A DNA stretch of 21,477 nucleotides from an uncultured Clostridia bacterium (GTDB lineage: Bacteria > Bacillota > Clostridia > Oscillospirales > CAG-272). Below the pieces are notes generated by a model. That model did no database searches. It was given only the letters and a program-made list of their open reading frames with translations, and was not told the DNA's origin. Below, piece after piece: positions 7,571 through 15,440 of this stretch; positions within the stretch are counted from its first letter, which is position 1; each line of letters starts with the position of its first letter. The DNA lies in contig CANQXN010000011.1 in the NCBI GenBank assembly GCA_947627815.1, positions 1-21,477 of the forward strand, in the 5' to 3' direction. The position numbers and the translations under genes are program-made.

Positions 7571-8854
7571 ATGGACAAAATTCTTGTATGCGGTAAAAAA
7601 CCGCTTTACGGTACGATAAATGTCTCCGGCATGAAAAACGCCGCGCTGCCCATTCTCTTTGCCACGGTGCTTGTGGGCGGGCGTTTTTCCATCGGCAATC
7701 TGCCCAATGTCAGCGATATCAACGAAACCCTCTCGATTTTAAAACAGCTGGGCGCCACCGTCATCGGCGAGCCGGGCAACAAAGACAACATCACGGTGAT
7801 CGACACCACAAGACTGAAAGACGATCTCACCCTCTCCCCTCAGCGCTCCGAAAAAATGCGAGCCTCTTACTATCTCATCGGCGCCGCCCTCGGGCGCTGC
7901 GGCAAAGCCAGCGTCGGCGTACCCGGCGGCTGTGATTTCGGCTACCGTCCCATCGACCAGCATCTGAAATGCTTCAGCGCGCTGGGCGCCACCGTCAAAC
8001 AGGAAAACGGCATGATTTTAGCCGAAGCGCCGGAAGGGCTAAAGGGGACGCGCGTCTACTTCGATGTCGTCTCCGTGGGCGCGACCGTCAACGCCATTCT
8101 GGCCGCCACCCGTGCGGAGGGCTTTACGATTCTTGAAAATGTGGCCAAAGAGCCTCATATCGTCAACCTCACCGAGTTTTTGAATTTCTGCGGCGCCCAT
8201 ATTTCCGGCGCCGGCACCGATACCATCAAGATCCGGGGGGAACAGCATCTCCACGGCTGTGATTACGACATTATCCCCGACATGATCGAAGCCGGTACTT
8301 ATATGATCGCCGCCGCCATCACGGGGGGCGATGTTCTCGTTGACAATGTCATCCCGAAGCACTTGGAATCGGTCAACGCCAAGCTTATGGAAATGGGCGT
8401 GGATGTCACGGTAAACGACGAAAGCGTAAGGATCCGCCGCGATCCCGACAAAGCGCTGCAAAACACCAAGGTGACGGCGATGCCCTATCCCGGGTTCCCC
8501 ACCGACATGCAGCCGCAGATGTGCGCCTTGATGTGTACCTGCCAAGGCACCGGCTATATCACCGAGGCCGTCTGGAACTCCCGATTCGGCTATGTCAACG
8601 GCCTTGCCCGCCTGGGCGCGCAGATTGTGGTGAACGGCAAAATGGCCGTGATCGAAGGCGGGCATCCTCTGAGCGGCACGACGGTGACCGCCGTGGATCT
8701 GCGGGGCGGCGCCGCCCTGATTTTAGCCGGTCTTGCGGCGCAGGGCGTGACGGTCATCGACAAAATCCATCTGATCGAGCGCGGGTACGACGACATCGTC
8801 GGAAAATTGGAACGCCTCGGCGCCGACATCAAACGCGTCAGCTTTCCCGGTTGA
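7571..8854 (+). CDS. murA: UDP-N-acetylglucosamine 1-carboxyvinyltransferase
   Basis: First committed enzyme of peptidoglycan synthesis. It transfers enolpyruvate from PEP to UDP-GlcNAc in the cytoplasm. The protein has 427 aa, the usual length. Key residues are visible: Lys22 in SGMKNAALP, and Cys121 in GGCDFGYRPIDQH, the PEP-binding cysteine attacked by fosfomycin (so the enzyme should be sensitive). The conserved MPYPGFPTDMQPQ loop and ERGYD near the end are also present. The frame is open far upstream, but homologues start at MDKILVCGKKPLYGTINVSG. The ATG at 7571 lies 13 nt after the AAAGGAG site. An in-frame GTG at 7562 is only 4 nt from it, so three extra N-terminal residues are possible. 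Bacillota often have two MurA copies; a second would lie elsewhere. Confidence 0.97.
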   Translation: MDKILVCGKKPLYGTINVSGMKNAALPILFATVLVGGRFSIGNLPNVSDINETLSILKQLGATVIGEPGNKDNITVIDTTRLKDDLTLSPQRSEKMRASYYLIGAALGRCGKASVGVPGGCDFGYRPIDQHLKCFSALGATVKQENGMILAEAPEGLKGTRVYFDVVSVGATVNAILAATRAEGFTILENVAKEPHIVNLTEFLNFCGAHISGAGTDTIKIRGEQHLHGCDYDIIPDMIEAGTYMIAAAITGGDVLVDNVIPKHLESVNAKLMEMGVDVTVNDESVRIRRDPDKALQNTKVTAMPYPGFPTDMQPQMCALMCTCQGTGYITEAVWNSRFGYVNGLARLGAQIVVNGKMAVIEGGHPLSGTTVTAVDLRGGAALILAGLAAQGVTVIDKIHLIERGYDDIVGKLERLGADIKRVSFPG

Positions 8855-8870
8855 AAAGCTTTCTCCGACA

Positions 8871-8910
8871 GGCAAAAACGCCGGTCCCGCCGGTGTTTTT
8901 GCCTTCCTTT
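8871..8910 (+). terminator. Rho-independent terminator after murA
   Basis: A 14-bp stem (8871-8884 with 8890-8903, GGCAAAAACGCCGG against CCGGTGTTTTTGCC, one G-U pair) with a 5-nt loop lies 17 nt after the murA stop. A pyrimidine-rich, T-containing run follows. The T-tract is not pure, so some read-through into the pseudouridine synthase gene is likely. Confidence 0.75.
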
Positions 8911-8953
8911 TCTTTTCTCTTTTCTCTCTTATCTTTTCTCTTTTCTCTTTTTT
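8906..8953 (+). repeat. Pyrimidine (CTTTT) microsatellite-like tract upstream of rluA-type gene
   Basis: About 48 nt contain almost only C and T on the plus strand. A 16-mer, TCTTTTCTCTTTTCTC, appears twice in direct repeat. It lies between the murA terminator and the AGGAGG of the next gene. No promoter elements are seen in it. Confidence 0.7.
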
Positions 8954-8970
8954 ATACGCAGGAGGACGCC

Positions 8971-9933
8971 ATGCGCCGTATGATCATTCAGGACAACGAC
9001 GCCGGACAGCGGCTGGACAAATTTCTTTCCAAAGCGCTGCCGGCGCTGCCCCAGCCTCTATTGTATAAATATCTCCGCTTGAAAAAAATCAAGGTCAACC
9101 GCGCCAAGGCTTCCCCCGACCTCCGTCTTGCGGCGGGCGACGAGGTGATTTTCTTCATCAAAGATGAGTTTTTTGAAAAACCGGACGACAAAGCGTTTTG
9201 CCGCCTCACCCCGCGTCTCGATATCGTTTACGAGGACAGTCATCTTCTCATCCTCAACAAAGCCGCCGGCATGATCGTCCACGCCGACGACAAAGAGGAA
9301 GTCAACACGCTGATTTCCCATATCAAAGCCTATCTCTTCCGCAAAGGCGATTATGACCCCGACAGCGAGCAGAGTTTTGCCCCCGCCCTCTGCAACCGGA
9401 TCGACCGCAACACCTCGGGGCTTGTCATCGCCGCCAAAGACGCCGACACCCTGCGGGTCATGAACGCGCTCATCAAAGAGCGCGCGATCAAAAAGGAATA
9501 TTTAGCCGCCGCGCACGGCCTGTTCAAAGAAAAAGAAGCCACCCTCAAGGGGTGGCTGGTCAAGGACGCTGTCCGCAACACCGTGAAAGTCTATGAAAAA
9601 AAGCCGCCCTTCGGCGAGGCCAAAGAGACGGTTACCCGCTATCGGGTCAAGCGCGAACAAGAGGGGCTTTCCCTGTTGGAAGTGGAGCTTGTCACCGGGC
9701 GCACCCATCAGATCCGGGCGCAGCTTGCCGCCGTCGGCCATCCGCTGGTGGGAGACGGCAAATACGGCGTCAACCGCGCCGACCGCGCCCGGGGCTATAA
9801 GTTTCAGGCGCTCTGCGCCTACCGGCTGACCTTTCCCGCCGTCATGCCCGCGCCGCTTGCCGATTTAAGCGGCAAAGTCATCGAACTTCCGCCGCAAAAG
9901 GTGTGGTTTGTGGGCGAGCTTTTCGGCGCATAA
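8971..9933 (+). CDS. RluA-family 23S rRNA pseudouridine synthase
   Basis: RluA/RluC/RluD-type pseudouridine synthase, 320 aa, which isomerises uridines in ribosomal RNA. An S4-like RNA-binding domain is at the N-terminus (GQRLDKFLSK, about 12-60). The catalytic motif NRIDRNTSGLV has its aspartate at 145. Other family blocks are ILNKAAGMIVHAD (94-106) and LVTGRTHQIRAQLAAVGHPLVGDGKYG. Histidine of the usual HRLDR motif is asparagine here, but the catalytic Asp is kept. The start is the ATG at 8971, with AGGAGG six bases ahead. The frame extends upstream without stop, but homologues start here. It may be read through from murA. RluA, RluC and RluD cannot be told apart with certainty. Confidence 0.9.
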   Translation: MRRMIIQDNDAGQRLDKFLSKALPALPQPLLYKYLRLKKIKVNRAKASPDLRLAAGDEVIFFIKDEFFEKPDDKAFCRLTPRLDIVYEDSHLLILNKAAGMIVHADDKEEVNTLISHIKAYLFRKGDYDPDSEQSFAPALCNRIDRNTSGLVIAAKDADTLRVMNALIKERAIKKEYLAAAHGLFKEKEATLKGWLVKDAVRNTVKVYEKKPPFGEAKETVTRYRVKREQEGLSLLEVELVTGRTHQIRAQLAAVGHPLVGDGKYGVNRADRARGYKFQALCAYRLTFPAVMPAPLADLSGKVIELPPQKVWFVGELFGA

Positions 9934-9994
9934 AGCGGGCGGGGTTCTCTGTGACATCATGCCAAAAAGCGCTTTTTCATCTCTGCCGATACAA

Positions 9995-10030
9995 GAGAGG
10001 GGCTGACAAGTCGTCAGCCCCTCTTCTGTT
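9995..10030. terminator. Terminator between convergent rluA-type and lipoprotein genes
   Basis: A stem of about 12 bp (GAGGGGCTGAC at 9997-10007 with GTCAGCCCCTC at 10013-10023), 5-nt loop, followed on the plus strand by TTCTGTTATTT. It sits between two convergent genes and is better suited to the rightward one, since the minus strand lacks a U-run. Confidence 0.75.
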
Positions 10031-10044
10031 ATTTCATTCGTTTT

Positions 10045-11703
10045 TTATCGGCGCAGGACAAGATCCACCACGATCGCCCAGTGGCTGGAGACAAAAGCGC
10101 CGTCCACAAGATCGGTCAGTGTGGTGTGAGAAAGCACCCGGAAATCGCCCCGGGAAACCATCACAAAATCGGTGGCGCGGTTCACCGTCATGGACTCGCC
10201 GAAAGGCGCGTTGTTTCTCGTCTTTTTGGAAGCGTCCCCTTCCCGTTCCGAAAGGGTGACGGCATCTACCAAAAACGACCCCATGCCCCGGTACGCGTTG
10301 CCAAGCGAGGTGGCCTGGAAATCGCCGCCGAAGATCACAGGCAGATCGAATTCCTTGGCGCGCTTGGCCACCAGAGCGCCGCCGCCCGTCTGGGCGTTTT
10401 TGCCGTGGGGATCGTATTGCGTGTTCATCACCGCGAAATCGAGGCCGGTTTCGCGATCGGTCAGGATCGCCCAGGTGCAGATACAGCGGGCATAGCCGTC
10501 CCAGCCCACCGATTCCCATTGCGGCGTTTCGGAGAGCCAGAAAGCGCCGCTGTCTTTCAGGGTGAATCGGCTCTTTTTATAGAAAATGGGATGCATCACG
10601 CTCTTGTCGTCGTTGTTCCGCCCCACGCCCACATAGTCATAGGTGTCGGTGAGGGGACGCGCGGTTTCGGTTCCTTCCTTCATGAGAGAAAGCCAGGTGG
10701 GAGAGACATCCTGCAGGGTTAAAATATCCGGGTCGTTTGCCGCGATCTGCGTCATGAGGCGGGGATAGCGGTTGACCGGCGCGCTCTCGGCGTAACCCGA
10801 GAAATAGACATTCAGATCAAAGACCCGGAGCGAAGCGCCGTCCTCAAAGCCGCCGCTTGCGGCAAAGCCCTCCGCGAGGTTTTTCTCCTTGCCGCGAAAG
10901 AGATCTGTAAATTTCTCGCAGGCGTAACTCAACATTTTGGCGGAACCGCCCTGTACGGTCAGAACGCCGTCTGTTAGGCTGATCGACCATTTGTCGGCGC
11001 CGCCGCCCACCGTAAAGAAGATTTTTTTGTCTAAACTGCCGTCTTCCTCCGCCACAGGCAGGCTCCAGCCGTAAAGACGGGCGAGGTCGTCGGCGACCTG
11101 GAGGGCGTCGGTTTCGCCGTTTGCATCGTATGTCAGGGTATAGGAGCGCAGCGGGACACCGCCGACGGCGGCGTCTTCAATGGCATAATCCGCTAAGTGC
11201 TGATAGACCACGCCTTCATAGAGAATGAGCGCGGTCTGCGGCTGACTGAAAAACATCTTGCCTAACCGCACGATCGCCTCACAGCTTGCGGCAAGCGAGC
11301 CGCCCACGGCGATGAGCTTGTTGTTTTTAACGCAGATGATATAGTCGTTTTCCCGCAAATCGGCGGCGACTTCCTCACTCTCGGGTCGGTTGGTCTCGCC
11401 CAAGAGGATTTCAAGCTCGCCCGCTTCCGCCCGGTCGCTGGCATAGGAAAAGGGCGTGCCGCTGTTCTCCTGCACCATATTCTGAAAGCGTTCGATCGCT
11501 TCCTTGCCCTCGGCTTTGCTGTTATACAAAAACGGAGAAACCACGGTATATTCCGAGGCGCCGTCGGTCATGAAAACCACAAGTTCAGGTTCGCTTTCCG
11601 TCTGGCTCCCCTCGCCGGTGCTTTCGGTCTCGCCGCAGGCGCCAAGAAAGAGTGCAAGCGCCAAGAGGCAGGACAGGGTCAGCCATAAAAAGGTCTTTTT
11701 CAT
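10045..11703 (-). CDS. Lipoprotein with degenerate endonuclease/exonuclease/phosphatase-like domain
   Basis: Predicted surface lipoprotein of 552 aa. A signal peptide runs to a lipobox LGAC with Cys23. Two related N-terminal domains follow (about 40-165 and 185-272), each ending in a strand pattern with GGS and a helix, reminiscent of domains seen ahead of glycosidases. The C-terminal part (about 290-552) has the exonuclease/endonuclease/phosphatase (EEP) fold: DLNV, ILTLQDV, FAVMNTQYD, VIFGGDFQ, ATDFVMVSRG and SSHWAIVVD. Compared with the classical site, LQE has become LQD (D332), NTH is NTQ (Q429), GDFN is GDFQ (Q463) and SDH is SSH (S540), while N298, D461, D512 and H541 remain. Activity may be lost or altered. 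The ATG at 11703 lies 7 nt after GGGAG; a GTG just upstream is less likely. It has its own promoter. Confidence 0.83.
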   Translation of the reverse strand: MKKTFLWLTLSCLLALALFLGACGETESTGEGSQTESEPELVVFMTDGASEYTVVSPFLYNSKAEGKEAIERFQNMVQENSGTPFSYASDRAEAGELEILLGETNRPESEEVAADLRENDYIICVKNNKLIAVGGSLAASCEAIVRLGKMFFSQPQTALILYEGVVYQHLADYAIEDAAVGGVPLRSYTLTYDANGETDALQVADDLARLYGWSLPVAEEDGSLDKKIFFTVGGGADKWSISLTDGVLTVQGGSAKMLSYACEKFTDLFRGKEKNLAEGFAASGGFEDGASLRVFDLNVYFSGYAESAPVNRYPRLMTQIAANDPDILTLQDVSPTWLSLMKEGTETARPLTDTYDYVGVGRNNDDKSVMHPIFYKKSRFTLKDSGAFWLSETPQWESVGWDGYARCICTWAILTDRETGLDFAVMNTQYDPHGKNAQTGGGALVAKRAKEFDLPVIFGGDFQATSLGNAYRGMGSFLVDAVTLSEREGDASKKTRNNAPFGESMTVNRATDFVMVSRGDFRVLSHTTLTDLVDGAFVSSHWAIVVDLVLRR

Positions 11704-11735
11704 CACAGTTCTCCCTTAATGATTTCATTGGTTTC

Positions 11736-11764
11736 ATTATACAGGAAAAAGGGCGCGATTGCAA
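11736..11764 (-). promoter_or_regulatory. Sigma-A promoter of the EEP lipoprotein gene
   Basis: Minus-strand -35 TTGCAA (11759-11764), 17-bp spacer, perfect -10 TATAAT (11736-11741), about 32 nt before the ATG at 11703. Confidence 0.85.
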
Positions 11765-11775
11765 GTATTCCCGCA

Positions 11776-11831
11776 AAAAAAGAAAAAAAGACCCCTTGCC
11801 GCCTTTTCGTGAGAGAAAAAGCGGCAAGGGG
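11776..11831 (-). terminator. Terminator of the mcsA-mcsB-clpC operon
   Basis: On the minus strand, CCCCTTGCCGC pairs perfectly with GCGGCAAGGGG (11821-11831 with 11792-11802, 11 bp) around an 18-nt loop that can extend the stem. Two T-runs follow (11776-11790). The hairpin lies directly behind the clpC stop codon. Confidence 0.9.
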
Positions 11832-11835
11832 AATC

Positions 11836-14370
11836 CTATGGGGCAAGGTCGTCTTGAGAAGAAGCAAGCGCCTCGGCGCGGCCCTCCTCCAAAAGCGAAG
11901 AAGGCGGCGCTTCTTCCGGCGCCTCTGTCACTGCCGGCAGGTCGGTCACGGTCAGTTTGCCGTCGATATAGGAAAAATGCACCTTCATGCCCGGGGTGAG
12001 CGCATGGGAGAGCAAAAGCTCCGACAGGCTGTCCTCCACCAGCCGCTCGGCGGCGCGGCGCAGCGGGCGCGCCCCGTAAACGGCGGTGTCCTCCGCCGCA
12101 AGCAGCGCCTGTACCACGCTGTCGTCAAAGGTGGCGCTGATGGACAAAAGCGAAAGCCGTTCCTGCAATTCTTTTAACTGCATCCCGGCAATGGTTTTGA
12201 GATCGCCTTCGGTCAGGCGGCGGAAAACGATGATTTCATCCACGCGGTTGAGAAATTCCGGGCGGAAGAGTTCCTTGAGCTTTTGGCGCACCGTATGCCC
12301 CAAATCTTCCTCCCCCACCGTAGCGAAGCCGAGCGACCGCGCCGCCGCCGCGATTTCCGCGCCGGCGTTGGAAGTCATGATGATCACGGTATTGGAAAAA
12401 TCGACCGTGCGCCCTCTGGCGTCGGTCAGGCGGCCATCTTCGAGAATTTGCAGGAGCAGGTGGAAAATATCGGGATGCGCTTTTTCTATTTCGTCAAAAA
12501 GCACCACGGCATAGGGGCGCCGCCGCACCTGTTCGGTGAGCTGTCCCGCGTCCTCATAGCCCACATAGCCGGGCGGAGAGCCGATGAGCCGGGAGACGCT
12601 GTGCTTTTCCATATATTCCGACATATCGAAACGCAACAGCGCCGCCGTTGTGCCGTACAAAAGCTCGGCCAGCGCTTTGGAAAGCTCGGTCTTCCCCACG
12701 CCGGTCGGCCCCAAAAAGATAAAAGACCCCACCGGCCGGCGCGCGCTTTTCAGCCCGGTGCGCGCCCGACGAATGGCGCGCGCCACGGCGGACAGCGCTT
12801 CTTCCTGCCCGACGACCCGCGTGCGCAGTTCTTTTTCCAAATCGACCAGCCGCCTGCTTTCCTGATCGTCCAAGCGCCCCACGGGAATGCCGGTGCGTTT
12901 GGCCACGATAGCGGCGATATGGGAGGCCTCCACCGTGATCGCCCGGCAGGACGCCTCTTTTTGCCAGACTTCCTTATGGGCTTCGTATTGGGAAAGGAGG
13001 AGCATCTCTTCGTCCCGCAAAGCGGCCGCTTTTTCAAATTGCTGTCCGCGAATGGCCGCTTCCTTTTCCTCCTCTTTTTTTCGGATGGCCTTTTCTTCTT
13101 CGGCGAGCGCTGCGGGCGGCGTCGAGGCTTCGATGCGCAAAGCGGCCGCCGCCTCGTCTAACAGATCAATGGCCTTGTCGGGCAAAAAGCGGTCGGGAAG
13201 ATAGCGCACCGAAAGGCGAACGGCGCTTTCCAGCGCCTCGTCGCTGAAACGAAGTTTGTGGTGAGCCTCATAGCCGCCGCGAATGCCCTTCAAAATCGCC
13301 ATCGCTTCCTCGGGGGAAGGCTCGCCCACCGTGACCGCCTGAAACCGGCGTTCCAGCGCGGCGTCCTTTTCGATATAGCGCCGATATTCTTCAAAGGTCG
13401 TGGCGCCGATGAGCTTGATCTCGCCCCGCGCCAGCGCCGGTTTCAAAATACCGGCGGCATCGATCGCGCCTTCCGCGGCGCCCGCCCCGATGATGGTGTG
13501 GATTTCGTCAATGAAAAGCAGAATGTCGGGATTTTTCCGCACTTCTTCCGCCACATTTTTCATGCGCTCTTCAAAGTCGCCCCGGTACTTGGCGCCCGCC
13601 AGCATGGCGGGAATATCGAGGACAATGAGGGACTTGCCCTGCAAGCCCTCGGGGACATTGCCGGCCGCGATCCGCGAGGCCAGCCCTTCCACCACGGCGG
13701 TCTTGCCCACGCCCGGCTCCCCCACAAGGCAGGGGTTGTTTTTCATGCGGCGGCAGAGGATCTGTTCGAGCCGTTGTAGTTCCTCTTCCCTGCCGATCAG
13801 AGGGTCGAGCTTGCCGGCGGCGGCAAGGCGGGTCAAATCGCGCCCGTAAAGGCGCAACGCCCCCTCTCCCTCTTTTCTCTTTTCCCGGGTTTCCCGGGTT
13901 TCCCGGGGCGTGACGGCGCGGGAAGAAGGGGTAAAACCGCCGCTTATCAGCGCGGCGGTTTCGGCTTTCAGTTCCGCGACCGAAGTGCCTTCCCCGGCGA
14001 TCAGGCGGGCGGCCACCGAATCGCTGTCCGACAAAAGCGCGAGCAGCAGATGTTCACTCCCGATGGCGCCGCCTTTGGCCTCCCGGCAGAGACGGTCGGC
14101 GCTTTCCAACAGATTTTTGGCGCGCGGCGTCAGATCGCGGGCGGTGACATAGCTTTTTTCCCCTTTGCCCGACAGCAGAATCACCGCGTCCCGCAGACCC
14201 GAGGCGCTGATCCCACGGGAAGCGAGCAGCCGTGCGGCGGCGGAATCGGGTTCCGCCATCAGCCCCAAGAGAAGATGCTCACTCCCGATATAGGTGTGGC
14301 CGAGCGAACGGGCGGCATTCTGCGCGGCGTTCAGCGCATTTTGCGCCGCCTGAGAAAAGCGGCTGTTCAT
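11836..14370 (-). CDS. clpC: ClpC, AAA+ unfoldase of the ClpCP protease
   Basis: Class I Hsp100 ATPase, 844 aa. Two Clp N repeats (1-145) carry GSEHLLLGL and GSEHLLLAL, whose glutamates (E31, E106) match the phospho-arginine docking residues of Bacillus ClpC. D1 has Walker A GEPGVGKT (217-224) and Walker B LLFIDE. The middle domain (about 415-470) carries a UVR-like coiled segment. D2 has Walker A GPTGVGKT (554-561), Walker B VVLFDE, and the ClpP-binding LGF tripeptide (680-682). The protein should unfold substrates for ClpP, with McsA/McsB or MecA-like adaptors. A charged RET-repeat linker (153-170) joins the N and D1 domains. The ATG overlaps the mcsB stop by 4 nt (ATGA), with no clear ribosome site, which points to coupled translation. 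Confidence 0.97.
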   Translation of the reverse strand: MNSRFSQAAQNALNAAQNAARSLGHTYIGSEHLLLGLMAEPDSAAARLLASRGISASGLRDAVILLSGKGEKSYVTARDLTPRAKNLLESADRLCREAKGGAIGSEHLLLALLSDSDSVAARLIAGEGTSVAELKAETAALISGGFTPSSRAVTPRETRETREKRKEGEGALRLYGRDLTRLAAAGKLDPLIGREEELQRLEQILCRRMKNNPCLVGEPGVGKTAVVEGLASRIAAGNVPEGLQGKSLIVLDIPAMLAGAKYRGDFEERMKNVAEEVRKNPDILLFIDEIHTIIGAGAAEGAIDAAGILKPALARGEIKLIGATTFEEYRRYIEKDAALERRFQAVTVGEPSPEEAMAILKGIRGGYEAHHKLRFSDEALESAVRLSVRYLPDRFLPDKAIDLLDEAAAALRIEASTPPAALAEEEKAIRKKEEEKEAAIRGQQFEKAAALRDEEMLLLSQYEAHKEVWQKEASCRAITVEASHIAAIVAKRTGIPVGRLDDQESRRLVDLEKELRTRVVGQEEALSAVARAIRRARTGLKSARRPVGSFIFLGPTGVGKTELSKALAELLYGTTAALLRFDMSEYMEKHSVSRLIGSPPGYVGYEDAGQLTEQVRRRPYAVVLFDEIEKAHPDIFHLLLQILEDGRLTDARGRTVDFSNTVIIMTSNAGAEIAAAARSLGFATVGEEDLGHTVRQKLKELFRPEFLNRVDEIIVFRRLTEGDLKTIAGMQLKELQERLSLLSISATFDDSVVQALLAAEDTAVYGARPLRRAAERLVEDSLSELLLSHALTPGMKVHFSYIDGKLTVTDLPAVTEAPEEAPPSSLLEEGRAEALASSQDDLAP
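13881..13907 (-). repeat. Three tandem 9-bp repeats in the clpC linker
   Basis: TTTCCCGGG occurs three times in perfect tandem on the plus strand. In the clpC frame it encodes the RET-RET-RE part of the linker between the N domain and D1 (residues about 156-163). The period is a multiple of three, so copy changes keep the frame. Confidence 0.85.
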
Positions 14371-15440
14371 GAGGACAGGCAGGCGGCCATCGCCCGCTGA
14401 ACGGTATCGGCGCGCAAAGAATCCCGCGCCCTGCCGCCGGTTTCGCCCAAGGCCGCTGGCTGTACTTCAAAAAAGAGCGCCGTCAGTTCCTGCAAGGTCG
14501 GCGCGTTGATCATGCCCAAACAGACGCCGAGCCGCAGATCGGAAAAAGCGGTCATAAATTCTTCCTCGTCCAAAAGGCGGGCGTGCTTGAAAAGGCCGAG
14601 CGCCCGATAGACCCTGTCGGCATAACGGTCGGCGTCCTCGGTATACAGCGAGGCGCGCAGTTCCCTTTCTTTGGCGAGAATGCCGTTCATCAGAAAGCGG
14701 AGCTTGGCCGCCACCTCGTCTTCGCTCTTGCCCAAAGGCGCTGAGGCGGAAAGGATGCAGAGATCTTTGCTGACCGAGGAGAGCCGCACGCCGAACCCCG
14801 ACAGCGCCGTACCCAGCCCGGCAAGCGTTCCTGTCGAGGCCAGCGCCGGCAGGAAAAGCAAAAGTTCAAAGGCAAGCCCGGGGCCTAAATGTTCCGCTCT
14901 GGCGTTATAATAGCCGAATTTTTCCGAAAAAGCGAAGGTCAGCTGCCGATCGAGCTGATTGTCTAAGGTGCGCGCCTCGTCTAACGCCTCGGTAAGAGCC
15001 AGCCCCGGCCAGCGGGCGATGATGGTCAGGTGTTCCTCGGCGCAAAGGCTGATCCCCACATTGCCCCGGGAGGACAAAAGCAGGCAGGCGGCGCCCGCCA
15101 CCCGGGGGAGAGGATCGAGCGCGCCGCCCGGCCCCCGCAAAAGCGCTTCTTCGCGGTTGTTTTTGCCTTTTTCCCGCCCGAAGCTCTCCTTTTCTCTGTC
15201 GGGTGTCTCCCGCGGCGTCTCCCGCGGCGTTTCTCCCCGCGTCTCCTCCCGACGGACAAAGGGCAGGCGTTCAAAACCGAGATCGGCCACCGCCTCCTCC
15301 ACCCGGTGACAGAGCGCTTGGACGGCGTCGCCGTCCAAGCGATGGACAAAGGGGAGATCGTCTAAATTGCGATATAACATCACGGCGGTGGACAGCACCA
15401 CATCGCTGTCTTTGCCGGGTTCTTCATACCAGAATGTCAT
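14367..15440 (-). CDS. mcsB: McsB-like protein, probable protein-arginine pseudokinase
   Basis: Homologue of the protein-arginine kinase McsB, 357 aa. The fold match is clear: WYEEPGKDSDVVLSTAVMLYRN at the start, AEEHLTIIARWPGLAL, LTFAFSEKFGYY, LPAL, LGKSEDEV, DRVYRALG and SDLRLGVCLGMI. But the catalytic residues are gone. SSRxRxAR reads STAVMLYR (Ala19, Met21 in place of Arg), NEEDHxR reads CAEEHLT, the CPTNVGTGLRA segment reads RAEHLGPGLAF (Arg181 for the active-site Cys, Ala190 for Arg), and the GEGS loop is missing. The RDxxRA phospho-arginine site is kept (RDSLRA, 339-344). An inserted charged linker (about 64-100) has RETP repeats. The start at 15440 overlaps the mcsA stop (ATGA) and has GAGG 8 nt ahead; a longer frame upstream is unlikely. 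Loss of activity is an inference. Confidence 0.85.
   Translation of the reverse strand: MTFWYEEPGKDSDVVLSTAVMLYRNLDDLPFVHRLDGDAVQALCHRVEEAVADLGFERLPFVRREETRGETPRETPRETPDREKESFGREKGKNNREEALLRGPGGALDPLPRVAGAACLLLSSRGNVGISLCAEEHLTIIARWPGLALTEALDEARTLDNQLDRQLTFAFSEKFGYYNARAEHLGPGLAFELLLFLPALASTGTLAGLGTALSGFGVRLSSVSKDLCILSASAPLGKSEDEVAAKLRFLMNGILAKERELRASLYTEDADRYADRVYRALGLFKHARLLDEEEFMTAFSDLRLGVCLGMINAPTLQELTALFFEVQPAALGETGGRARDSLRADTVQRAMAACLSS
15205..15246 (-). repeat. Imperfect 12-bp tandem repeat in the mcsB linker
   Basis: GTCTCCCGCGGC occurs twice in perfect tandem (15205-15228), followed by two degenerate copies (GTTTCTCCCCGC, GTCTCCTCC). In the mcsB frame it encodes repeats of RETP/RGET at residues about 66-80, inside a linker not found in Bacillus McsB. 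Confidence 0.8.
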
